From Woeseia sp. (GTDB lineage Bacteria > Pseudomonadota > Gammaproteobacteria > Steroidobacterales > UBA11654), in the NCBI GenBank assembly GCA_019653755.1, contig BPCL01000007.1:1-64000 (forward strand): a stretch of DNA of 64,000 bases, written 5' to 3'. Of this stretch, positions 50,255-58,235 are shown piece after piece. Position 1 is the first letter of the stretch, and every line of letters begins with the position of its first letter. The translations under genes and the position numbers were made by a program. The notes beneath the pieces are model-generated. The model saw nothing but the letters and a program-made list of their open reading frames with translations. It searched no databases and was not told where the DNA came from.

Positions 50255-50548
50255 TTAAGCATCAGTTATGTCAAAAATTCTTATGGAAGGTCCTTCCTCA
50301 CATAATGAGCCTATTAGTTCCACTGTTCCGTCCTCAGTTCTAAATGCAAGATACCTCTCATAATGCTCTTTTGATTCCCATTTTTCAGTAAGTACAAAAT
50401 TGTTTGTATTTTCTACATTCAGTGTCAAATTAATTTCAATACATCCATCATAATCTCTTGTAACTTTGAAAGCTTCTCTCGCGATTTCGGTAAAATTCTC
50501 AACCTCTCCATCCTTTAAGACACCTTCCAGTAAAACACTTGCTGTCAT
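50255..50548 (-). CDS. Antibiotic biosynthesis monooxygenase (ABM) domain protein
   Basis: Small dimeric alpha/beta-barrel domain of 97 residues. Signatures: FTEIAREAFKVTRDYDGCIE, then NNFVLTEKWESKEHYERYLA. ABM proteins act as cofactor-free oxygenases or simply bind hydrophobic ligands. It is the first gene of an operon with a luciferase-like monooxygenase, which suggests oxidation of a hydrophobic substrate. A clear GGAGATCAG ribosome binding site precedes ATG 50548. Confidence 0.78.
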   Translation of the reverse strand: MTASVLLEGVLKDGEVENFTEIAREAFKVTRDYDGCIEINLTLNVENTNNFVLTEKWESKEHYERYLAFRTEDGTVELIGSLCEEGPSIRIFDITDA

Positions 50549-50748
50549 TCTGATCTCCTCTATTTTTATATATTTTTAGTAACTAATCATAACATCTAGT
50601 TTTATAGATTTATTAAACTAGTGGGAAAGGATTTGAAAAAGAGAAGAATCCAGAATGTCAGCTAAAGATGTGGAAGTATTAAAAGGGATAAAATCCCAGA
50701 CTGGTTATAGTAATATCTATCTTTGTATTTTTAAGTAAGGGGGATCTT

Positions 50749-53205
50749 TTGAAAACGATAATTGATTACAATTTTTTTAGAACTTGTTCCATAGCCACTT
50801 TTATTACCATCCTTTTAGGGCTTTCACTAACGACTAACTTGATGGCAGAAGTACCAATTCTCCAACCAGGTGCTCCTGGAGAGCCCACTAGGGTAATTGA
50901 TTCAGAAACAGCAATTGCGATTGCTAACACATCATATACGGCTGCAGATGTCGATTTCATGCAAGGTATGATTATTCATCACTATCAAGCTTTTCTAATG
51001 TCTGAGATGGCCACATCAAGGACCAATAATCAAACTATTCTTGATCTGGCTGGACGCATAGATATCTCACAGCAAGATGAAATAAGCTTCATGGAAAACT
51101 GGCTGTTAGATATGAGTCAAACAGTTCCTGATCCATCAAAAAGCAATCAAATGCATCATCATAAAATGATGGGCATGGCAACTCCGGAACAAATGCAGCA
51201 ATTAAGCCAGTCAGATTCCACTGACTTTGATCGAATGTATTTAAATCTGATGATCAAACATCATGAGGGAGCGATTGATATGGTTGATCGATTAAATGAA
51301 TACCCTGGTTCAGCTTATGACCCTCAATTATATGAATTTGTCTCTGACCTTACGAATGACCAAGCTGTTGAAATAGAACGGATGAATGGAATTTTGATCG
51401 ATCTTTCTGATGACCCAAGAGCAAATTTAGCACCGGGATTATTTGATGCCGGAGTAGCAATATCAAATATGGAATTAATTGCCTCATTGAAAAAACCAGT
51501 TGGATTCTTTGATCCTGATAACCGACTCGAAAAAGGATTAAGCAACGAAGAAGATAAAGATGAGGAAGATGAGGAAGAAAGCTCAATAGAATCATCAGCC
51601 TCAGATCAGCGACGACCGATGCTGAGTTTTGATAACACTGATATGGCCTTTAGCAATGATCTGCTAATAGCTGGGAGTTATCACGGGTTTAATATCTATC
51701 GTCTCGAGGAAGATGGTATACCAAAACATATTACTTCTGTGGTTTGCCCTGGAGGTCAAGGTGATGTATCAGTAGTGGGCAACTTATTAATACTATCTGT
51801 ACAAGACACTAGAGGTCGACTGGATTGTGGTCTTGAAGGAGTAAGTCCAGAACCAAGTGAAGAGCGATTCAGAGGTTTAAGAATTTTTGATATTTCTAAC
51901 CCACTAATGCCTATTCAGGTCGGTGCAGTTCAAACATGCCGAGGTTCACATACACATTCTGTTGTAGATGGCGCAACAGCAGATGGAAAGATAATTGTCT
52001 ATAACTCAGGAACATCTAGTGTTCGCGATCAAGAAGAAATGGGAGACTGCTTTGAAGACATACCTGGAGATGATCGAACTGCTTTATTCAGAATTGATGT
52101 CATTGAAATTCCTATAAGTGATCCATCTCAATCAAAGATTGTTAATAGTCCTACAGTCTTTGCTGACTCAGAAACTGGTGTACTTGCAGGATTGTGGCGA
52201 GGTGGAGATCATGGGGATGAAACACAAGAGACTGAAATCACTGATCAGTGTCATGATATTACTGTGTTTCCATCTGCAAAACTTGCAGCTGGAGCTTGTT
52301 CAGGCAATGGAATCCTCTTTGATATCTCAAATCCAATTGAGCCAAAAAGAATTGATGTTGTAACGGATATTGGATTTGCCTATTGGCACTCCGCGACTTT
52401 CAACAATGATGGAACAAAGATCTTATTTACTGATGAATGGGGTGGAGGTGGAAGACCTAGATGTCGTGCGTGGGATCCATTGGACTGGGGAGCTAATGCG
52501 ATTTATGACATAGAAAATGGAAAATTAGAGTTTCAAAGTCATTTCAAAATGCCAGCACCTCAGAAAGAAAGTGAGAATTGCGTGGCACATAATGGATCTA
52601 TTATCCCTATTCCTGGAAGAGACATCTTTGTTCAAGCATGGTACCAAGGAGGCATTTCAGTCATTGATTTCACCGATTCATCTAATCCTATTGAAATTGC
52701 TTATTTTGATCGTGGTCCTTATTTAGAGGATGAATTGATACCTGGTGGCTTTTGGTCCGTTTATTACTATGAGGGAGCAATTTATGGAACAGAAATACAA
52801 AGAGGAATTGATGTTCTTAAATTAACACCAAGTGATCACATTACTGCAAATGAAATAGAAGCTGCTAATGATGCTTTTCCTGCAATTGGTTCAAAAAGGC
52901 TGTTTAATCCTCAACAGCAAATTCCGATGACATGGCCAGGAAACCCTGATGTCGCATTGGCTTATATTGATCAACTTATAAGAGATAATGCCATAGAAGA
53001 AAAAACTGCTGAAAATCTGATAGATAAACTTGGTCAAGCTAAAATTGCTATGGAGACGGAGACCGGTGGTAGCAGGAGACTTGCAAGGCAAATTAAGGGT
53101 TTTGATTTACCATCAAAGGAATTGGATATCGATCAACGCACCAGAGATCGAATCATACGATTAGATACAACACTAAAAACTATTGCTGAAGATTTACAGA
53201 ATTAA
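50749..53205 (+). CDS. Secreted DUF305-LVIVD repeat protein
   Basis: Large exported protein of 818 residues. TTG 50749 has a strong ribosome binding site (AAGGGGGAT). The first 33 residues hold a signal sequence (ILLGLSLTTNLMAE). Residues about 60-225 are a DUF305 domain with its His pairs (MQGMIIHHYQAFLMSEMA; LMIKHHEGAIDMVDRL). An acidic linker follows (EEDKDEEDEEESS). Residues about 285-740 are LVIVD beta-propeller repeats (LRIFDISNPLMPIQVG; GISVIDFTDSSNPIEIAYF). The order DUF305 then LVIVD in one chain, with many His, Met and Asp, fits a periplasmic or cell-surface metal-linked protein. Function is unknown. It is a single gene facing the ABM operon. Confidence 0.8.
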   Translation: MKTIIDYNFFRTCSIATFITILLGLSLTTNLMAEVPILQPGAPGEPTRVIDSETAIAIANTSYTAADVDFMQGMIIHHYQAFLMSEMATSRTNNQTILDLAGRIDISQQDEISFMENWLLDMSQTVPDPSKSNQMHHHKMMGMATPEQMQQLSQSDSTDFDRMYLNLMIKHHEGAIDMVDRLNEYPGSAYDPQLYEFVSDLTNDQAVEIERMNGILIDLSDDPRANLAPGLFDAGVAISNMELIASLKKPVGFFDPDNRLEKGLSNEEDKDEEDEEESSIESSASDQRRPMLSFDNTDMAFSNDLLIAGSYHGFNIYRLEEDGIPKHITSVVCPGGQGDVSVVGNLLILSVQDTRGRLDCGLEGVSPEPSEERFRGLRIFDISNPLMPIQVGAVQTCRGSHTHSVVDGATADGKIIVYNSGTSSVRDQEEMGDCFEDIPGDDRTALFRIDVIEIPISDPSQSKIVNSPTVFADSETGVLAGLWRGGDHGDETQETEITDQCHDITVFPSAKLAAGACSGNGILFDISNPIEPKRIDVVTDIGFAYWHSATFNNDGTKILFTDEWGGGGRPRCRAWDPLDWGANAIYDIENGKLEFQSHFKMPAPQKESENCVAHNGSIIPIPGRDIFVQAWYQGGISVIDFTDSSNPIEIAYFDRGPYLEDELIPGGFWSVYYYEGAIYGTEIQRGIDVLKLTPSDHITANEIEAANDAFPAIGSKRLFNPQQQIPMTWPGNPDVALAYIDQLIRDNAIEEKTAENLIDKLGQAKIAMETETGGSRRLARQIKGFDLPSKELDIDQRTRDRIIRLDTTLKTIAEDLQN

Positions 53206-53225
53206 GAATCTTATTACTTCGTCAA

Positions 53226-53256
53226 TCTGTGCTCGAGATTCAATCTCGAACACAGA
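53226..53256. other. Long hairpin between convergent genes
   Basis: TCTGTG (53226-53231) pairs with CACAGA (53251-53256), and TCGAGA (53233-53238) with TCTCGA (53244-53249), with one mismatched pair between. It lies between the ends of the DUF305/LVIVD gene (+) and the TonB receptor (-), separated by 68 nt. No T-run follows on either strand. It probably protects or ends both transcripts. Confidence 0.5.
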
Positions 53257-53273
53257 TGTTAGGGGACGAGATT

Positions 53274-55618
53274 TTAAAATTGAAAATTAAACCTAATGCC
53301 AATATTTCGTCCTGGTAAAGGCACCTGATCTTTCACAAAAGATGAATGATTTCTTGCGACTTCATCCAGTAAATTTTTTGCGAAGACAGTAACAAACATC
53401 TCGCTTTCTCCATAGAATATGGGAATTCTTTGAGAAACTTTAAGGTCAAGCATATTGTAAGACTCCGTGGGTGTCTCATTTAATGCAAGTTTTGATTGTG
53501 ATGTTACTTTCCTCATAATCAGTGAAGCACTAGTTCCTTCTTTTGCATAACCCAGAGAAATAATGTGTCGTCTTGGATTGATCCTTGGCACATAAGTCCC
53601 ATCTTTGAACTTTGCATTCACATAATCCATTCCGTATGAAAGCGTCATAGAACCATTGTTCATTTCTACAGATCTACCAATCTCAAACTCATAGCCATTA
53701 AGTTCAGCATCTTTTTGGAGATAGTTTGCCAAAATTAGGCCACCGTGGTCATCATGATCGTCGTGATCGCCTTCATGGTCTTCATCATGGTCATCATCGT
53801 CATGATCTTCATCGTGATGCATCTCATGCTCTTCTTCAGTCTCATCCTGCAAGTAGATGTAATCATCAACATCATTTCTAAAAATTGATGCACTGGCAAA
53901 GAATCCGTCATTTTCATAATTAAGACTAAAATCCAAATTATTTGATGTTTCGGTTTCCAAATTGGTATTACCAACTTCAAAGCGTCCGGTCGATAAATGC
54001 TCGCCATTCATAAACAGCTCAACAGCAGATGGTGCTCTTTTGACTTGAGCTAGACCAATGCTAAAGCTGGTATTTTCATTAATAGATGAACCAAGAGAAA
54101 GGGCGATACTGGTATCGTTGTAATCAATATCATAAGACTCCAGCTCCTCCTCTTCATCGTGATGCTCCTCTTCATCATGATCCTCGTCTTCATCATGATG
54201 CTCTTCTTCTTCATGCGCATGACTAACAGTGCCCCTACGATTGATGCGATCATGTCGAATACCTAGATCAAGATCCAAGCCCATAAAACGTGTTCCCAAA
54301 TAGTAGCCAATCATCTTCTCATTAGATTCTGCTGGATTCATGAAAGCCTCTGCCCCAAGAATGGAGACATCTTCATTCATATTCTGTAACACGAGTTTTT
54401 GTGATAAAGAATTATATTGTGCAAAATCTAAGATCAGACCAAATTCATCGGCATCATTAGAAAATAATGTTGGTCCTTCATCATGATCATCGTGCTCACC
54501 TTCATGGTCTTCATCATGCTCTTCGTCATGGTCATCGTCGTGCTCTTCTTCAGAATGTTGCTCAGTTAATGAATAGTCTGTATTCCTGTAGTAATAATTA
54601 ATTCGATTTACAGGACCATTACTAAGAACATAAGAACCTTCTATATTGAATGTTTCAGAGTCAGTGGTGGAAAAGATTCTTTCTTCTTCGCCATGCTCAT
54701 CATGGCCATCATGCTCTTCTTCATCATGGTCATCGTCGTGATCCTCATCATGACCGCCATGTCCTTCGTGGCCTTCTCCATGAAAAGGTATCCCATACAA
54801 GCTTTCACTGTTTTGGAATGAAGCACCGAAATGCCCCCAATCGCCAGCAGTTGAAAGACCTAATCGAAGGGTCTCAGACTCATAATCTGAATTTTCCAGA
54901 TAAGCAAGATCTTCATCATGATCATCGTGCTCACCTTCATGGTCTTCATCATGCTCTCGTCATGGTCATCGTCGTGCTCTTCTTCAGAATGAATAATTGC
55001 ACCCATGGGAATATCATAGTTATCGAAAGAGCCATCTTTATAAGCTAATGAAATGTTCAAGCCACCTAAATTATCCTTATAGCTGAATTGAGCAACTTCA
55101 CCATCATTTGCAGACTGCGTCTCTAAACCAAGTCGCAAGTCTCGCTCTTTAAAATCTTGTTTTGCAATAGTGTCATCGACGACATTCACTATGCCTCCAA
55201 TTGCACCATTGGAATACATCAGAGATGATGGTCCTCTAACAATTTCAATTTGTTTGACATTATTCATATCAACCTCATTCAAATGATCAGCACCTAAACC
55301 TGAAATATCACGAACAAGCAAGCCATTGTTTAGAACTTTGACCCTGCTCCCAGACATACCCCTAATGATTGGTTGACCAACAGCTGCGCCATAGTCTGAA
55401 GATGATACACCGAGCAAGTTATCAATAGATTCGCCCAAGCTTTGAGTTGGATTTGTCTCCAATTCTTGCTCAGTGATAATATGCAATGGATCCTTTATCT
55501 CATCGCTCGACTGGTTGATATAAGATGAAGTAACTACTACTTCTTCTATTTCATCTGCGATTATATTGTTTGTAATTAAAGCGCTCATTATAAAAAGCGC
55601 CATATGATAGTTTTTCAT
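53274..55618 (-). CDS. TonB-dependent receptor, ZnuD-like, with His/Asp-rich loops (one frameshift)
   Basis: Outer-membrane active transporter. ATG 55618 has a GGAGG site; residues 1-22 are a signal peptide. A TonB-box-like EEVVVTSS follows. The plug domain has GESIDNLLGVSSSDYGAAVG, QPIIRGMSGSRVKVLNN, QIEIVRGPSSLMYSNGAIGG. The barrel ends in a C-terminal aromatic (RFNFQF). Five His/Asp/Glu-rich tracts are inserted (near 54920-54990, 54690-54790, 54480-54560, 54130-54230, 53745-53850), as in the zinc receptor ZnuD but longer. One missing T near 54957 breaks the frame inside the first tract. The spliced length is about 780 residues. A zinc or other divalent-metal substrate is inferred from these tracts. 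Confidence 0.85.
54476..54557 (-). repeat. 82-bp direct repeat, copy A, in the TonB receptor
   Basis: This stretch (from CTTCATCATGATC to TTCAGAATG on plus) is repeated at 54911-54991, identical except for one T. It encodes the acidic-histidine tract SEEEHDDDHDEEHDEDHEGE and its continuation. The flanks differ. Confidence 0.9.
54911..54991 (-). repeat. Direct repeat, copy B, in the TonB receptor
   Basis: Second copy of the 82-bp repeat at 54476-54557, one base shorter: CTCTCG here (around 54957) against CTCTTCG in copy A. That missing base is what puts the receptor gene out of frame. Confidence 0.9.
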
Positions 55619-55665
55619 AAAACCTCCTAATTGTTAAAAACTAAAATTTAAGAAAAATTTAAGCT

Positions 55666-55935
55666 TTATTTAGGAGGTGCTCTTGAGTAATAGGAATTAA
55701 GATTAAATGAAATAAAGTTTTCATTTATGTCGACTTTTAAGATTTCCGACAGTGAAACTTTGTCAACGATGACATTTGATTCAACGGAATCAGAGACTGT
55801 GTTATCACATAATAGACATTCTATATGGGAAATCTCATCATCAATAAATCTATGTTCTACAGAGTGAAAAGATACAGAAGTTACAAAGAGTAATCCTGCT
55901 ATAAGTATAAAATTTTTATTCCCAAAAAGTTTCAC
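55666..55935 (-). CDS. Small exported Cys/His protein (DUF2946-like), unknown
   Basis: 89 residues from GTG 55935. A hydrophobic leader (ILIAGLLFVTSVSF) is followed by HSVEHRF (His24, His28), then SHIECLLCDN with a CxxC pair (Cys40, Cys43). Small proteins with this leader plus His-x-x-Cys-x-x-Cys pattern are common beside metal-linked TonB receptors, and this one sits 47 nt upstream of the ZnuD-like receptor on the same strand. A periplasmic metal-binding role is inference. The family label is tentative. Confidence 0.6.
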   Translation of the reverse strand: MKLFGNKNFILIAGLLFVTSVSFHSVEHRFIDDEISHIECLLCDNTVSDSVESNVIVDKVSLSEILKVDINENFISFNLNSYYSRAPPK

Positions 55936-55966
55936 AGCACTATTCTTCAGTTTTTATGAGCAATTT

Positions 55967-57139
55967 TCAAGACTTAAATTCTATTCCGGCTTTTCTTAGC
56001 CTCGAGATTAACTCATCTCCTAGACCAACAGCAGAAGTTAGGACTCCTCCATATTGATCGCCACCAGGTAAATTATCTGATTTAGCTAAAGCTAAAGCCG
56101 ATTCACATACCAATTTTGAGGTGGATTTATATCCTGGATCTCCCGATCCATAGATTGAACAAGTCTTTTGTTCACCATCCTCAGCATGAGCGATGAAAGT
56201 TGACCTGAACCATCCCTTATCTCTTGCCTCTTTGCTAGGCCCTTCTCCAGGTTTTAACAAGAATGGTCTGACTAAATGTCTTAGTGGAGAGGTAATAACC
56301 ATAACTGCAAATATCAAACCGTAGGAGGTGATTTTGGCTAATTTTTTTGTTTTGAATAAGCCGTATTCACCAAAGGTGAAATCTTTACCGTAGGGGTTTT
56401 TATTTTGCTCCATCAATGCAGCCGATCGTCTCACCACTCTTGTGTTAGCTATAGCCATCATTCCCACACCAGTCCATCCCTCTAATCCCTCTATCTTTTC
56501 AATTTTGAACCCATCTTTTGAGCGTCTTCTTTGTTTATCTGAAACAGTATTCTCGGGATTCAAAATAAAAGGATCTCTCATTTTTTTAGACACATCACCC
56601 ATCGTAAACATGGTTTCTGTTGTTCCTCCAGAAGCTGTTCCAACAGCTTCTTGATAAACATCAACTCGGCTCACAGGCTTATTAAATTGAGAGACTGTAA
56701 AATAAGCACCGATATCTGAAGGAATGGAATCGTAACCACAAGATGGGATAATCCTGACTCCTTTAGATGCAGCTTTTTCATGATGTTGATCAATCATGTC
56801 TCGTACCCAGTGATTCTCTCCAGTAATATCAGTATAGTGCGCTCCTTGCTCTACACAGGCCTGTACCAAAAGAGAACCGTATCTAGCAAAAGGGCCAGCT
56901 GTAGATAAAACCACTTTTGTTTGTTCTGCTAATGCATTCAGAGCTTCAAGGTCTTGCCCGTCTGCAATTAAGATATCGCCTGAAAAGTTTATATCTGATT
57001 TGAGTAGTTCTAATTTTTCCTTATCTCTTCCTGCAATTGCCCAATTTAAATCTGGGTAGTTATTCATAAAATATTTTGCACAAAGCTGACCGGTGAAGCC
57101 CGTCGCCCCGTAGAGAACTATTTCATACTTTTTTTGCAT
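55967..57139 (-). CDS. Saccharopine dehydrogenase-like oxidoreductase
   Basis: NAD(P)-binding protein of the saccharopine dehydrogenase/trans-acting enoyl reductase group. The N-terminal Rossmann motif is YEIVLYGATGFTGQL. Further marks: LNWAIAGRDKEKLELL, VVLSTAGPFARYGSLLVQAC and HYTDITGENHWVRDMID, then IIPSCGYDSIPSDIGAYF. The 390 residues include a hydrophobic stretch (YGLIFAVMVITSPLRHLV). In mycobacteria relatives reduce lipids in trans. It is the first protein gene left of the repeat RNA locus. True substrate unknown. Confidence 0.82.
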   Translation of the reverse strand: MQKKYEIVLYGATGFTGQLCAKYFMNNYPDLNWAIAGRDKEKLELLKSDINFSGDILIADGQDLEALNALAEQTKVVLSTAGPFARYGSLLVQACVEQGAHYTDITGENHWVRDMIDQHHEKAASKGVRIIPSCGYDSIPSDIGAYFTVSQFNKPVSRVDVYQEAVGTASGGTTETMFTMGDVSKKMRDPFILNPENTVSDKQRRRSKDGFKIEKIEGLEGWTGVGMMAIANTRVVRRSAALMEQNKNPYGKDFTFGEYGLFKTKKLAKITSYGLIFAVMVITSPLRHLVRPFLLKPGEGPSKEARDKGWFRSTFIAHAEDGEQKTCSIYGSGDPGYKSTSKLVCESALALAKSDNLPGGDQYGGVLTSAVGLGDELISRLRKAGIEFKS

Positions 57140-57165
57140 CTTGTTTTAATGGCTATATCCAAGAA

Positions 57166-57190
57166 TAAAAAAAGGGACTGTTAAGTCCCT
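57166..57190 (-). terminator. Rho-independent terminator of the repeat RNA
   Basis: On the minus strand AGGGACT-TAAC-AGTCCCT forms a perfect 7-bp stem with a 4-nt loop (57173-57190), followed directly by a run of six further T's (57167-57172). This is a textbook intrinsic terminator 8 nt past the last repeat copy. On the plus strand the hairpin is followed by GGCTTTTT and would be weaker. Confidence 0.85.
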
Positions 57191-57198
57191 GGCTTTTT

Positions 57199-57529
57199 CG
57201 CGAGCAGATGGTCTTTCGGTTAGTCTGTTTTCCTTCCCATCTGCCTACTTCAACTCTTGGATTTCCCTTTTGGTGTTTCCACCTCCATTTCCATACTTCG
57301 TTTGCTTCTTCGCGGGCAGTTGGTCTTTCGGTTTGTCTGTTTTCCTTCCCTTCTGCCTACTTCAATCTTTGGATTTCCGTTTTGGTGTTTCCACCTCCAT
57401 TTCCATACTTCGCTTGCTTTTTCGCGGGCAGTTGGTCTTTCGGTTTGTCTGTTTTCCTTCCCTTCTGCCTACTTCAATCTTTGGATTTCCCTTTTGGTGT
57501 TTCCACCTCCATTTCCATACTTCGTTTGC
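57199..57529. repeat. Three tandem copies of a 112-bp unit
   Basis: Copies begin at 57199, 57311 and 57423 (each at CGCG), an exact 112-bp period. Copies 2 and 3 differ at very few positions (for example TTTCCG against TTTCCC); copy 1 is the most diverged (CAGATGG for CAGTTGG, CCCATC for CCCTTC). The plus strand is pyrimidine-rich, which leaves all three plus frames open by chance. Confidence 0.95.
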
Positions 57530-57536
57530 AAAGATT

Positions 57537-57564
57537 AATTTAGCAAAGTCCTATATTTTGTCAA
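57537..57564 (-). promoter_or_regulatory. Promoter of the repeat RNA
   Basis: Read on minus: TTGACA (57564-57559, perfect -35), a 16-bp spacer, then TGC-TAAATT (57545-57537), an extended -10. Predicted start is about 57529, the first base of repeat copy 3. It lies just downstream of the quinone reductase-like gene, whose own stop is at 57577. Confidence 0.7.
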
Positions 57565-57576
57565 CCTTTTTTTTAA

Positions 57577-58190
57577 TTATTCTTTTAAGTTTCGTGCGAA
57601 TCTTCTTACCCTTCTCATATGCTTATCAAAAGCTGCATCAGTCATAGTTGGTAAAACAGAATAAAACCTTAGATATTTTGTTTTTAATCCCCCTAATTGG
57701 AATACTGACTTTTTTAATCTTCTGTAGGGAATATTGTCAAATAATGAAAAATTAAAATAACTTAACATTGGCCCTCCATAGGACATGGAGACAATTCCAA
57801 TTTTATTTTTCATTGCTCCAGGAACAGGATATCCATAATTTCCAAAATACTTGCTGTCAGGTAATAAAGACCTATATGAGAAAAACCATTTCGGGTGTAA
57901 AACCCAATCAATCCAATTTTCAATAATTACATTCATTCGTAAATTGTGGCACGCGCCGATCAAAAACATGGCATCTGCATCTTCTAGTCTTTTCCTGTAT
58001 TGCAAGACTATTGCTGGGGGCGGGTTAATGTCGCTTCTATAAAAAGGAAGTTGCTCGCTCTTCATCAAATAAATTAATCAGATCAATCTCATGACCGTTT
58101 TTTCTTAGCTTCATCGATAAACGTATCTCTGACTGAGGCATTAAAAGAATTCTGCGTATTATGATGTCCAAAAATTATACATATTCTCAT
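57577..58190 (-). CDS. Flavodoxin-fold NAD(P)H-quinone reductase-like protein (two frameshifts)
   Basis: FMN or FAD-dependent reductase of the NQO1/KefF/MdaB group. From ATG 58190: MRICIIFGHHNTQNSFNASV, a typical flavodoxin-like start. An extra A near 58100 and a shift near 58065 join it through HEIDLINLFDE to QLPFYRSDINPPPAIV. Then YRKRLEDADAMFLIGACHNL, IENWIDWVLHPKWFF and KIGIVSMSYGGP follow. The spliced length is about 204 residues. The dubious region is 58060-58110. It may be cotranscribed with apt upstream. The reductase call is by family pattern. Confidence 0.68.
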
Positions 58191-58235
58191 TTCTATTCCT
58201 GATGAAGAGTTTTTAAGCTCTCACATATTTTTAAT

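Larger units (their letters stand above)
57166..57529 (-). ncRNA. Candidate CsrB/RsmY-type tandem-repeat small RNA
   Basis: Predicted transcript of about 364 nt, set by a strong promoter (57537-57564) and an intrinsic terminator (57166-57190), both on the minus strand. It consists of three tandem 112-nt units. Each RNA unit carries six GGA motifs (18 in all, plus one in the terminator stem). Each also has a GGUG-GAAA-CACC hairpin that presents one GGA at its loop, and a longer hairpin closed by GGCAG/CUGCC (8 bp GCAGAUGG/CCAUCUGC in the unit nearest the terminator). E. coli CsrB has similar size and GGA number and binds CsrA through such motifs. The unit length is not a multiple of three, so coding is unlikely. 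Binding to CsrA is inference; an RNA gene is well supported. Confidence 0.7.

Noticed and set aside
53226-53256. Transposon end or attachment site at the hairpin between the LVIVD gene and the TonB receptor
   Set aside because: No transposase, target duplication or matching partner repeat is visible; a transcript-end hairpin is simpler.
54641-55048. His-rich proteins on other frames of the TonB receptor
   Set aside because: The GAT/CAT-rich tracts give Met/Ile- or His-rich readings in shifted frames; only the receptor frame gives plug and barrel motifs.
57199-57529. CRISPR-like array
   Set aside because: The unit is 112 nt with no unique spacers between copies, there are only three copies, and no cas genes are in the window.
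57208-57647. Overlapping plus-strand open frames of 93-125 codons through the repeats
   Set aside because: They are open because the strand is pyrimidine-rich; the 112-nt period changes frame in each copy, and no ribosome binding site precedes them.
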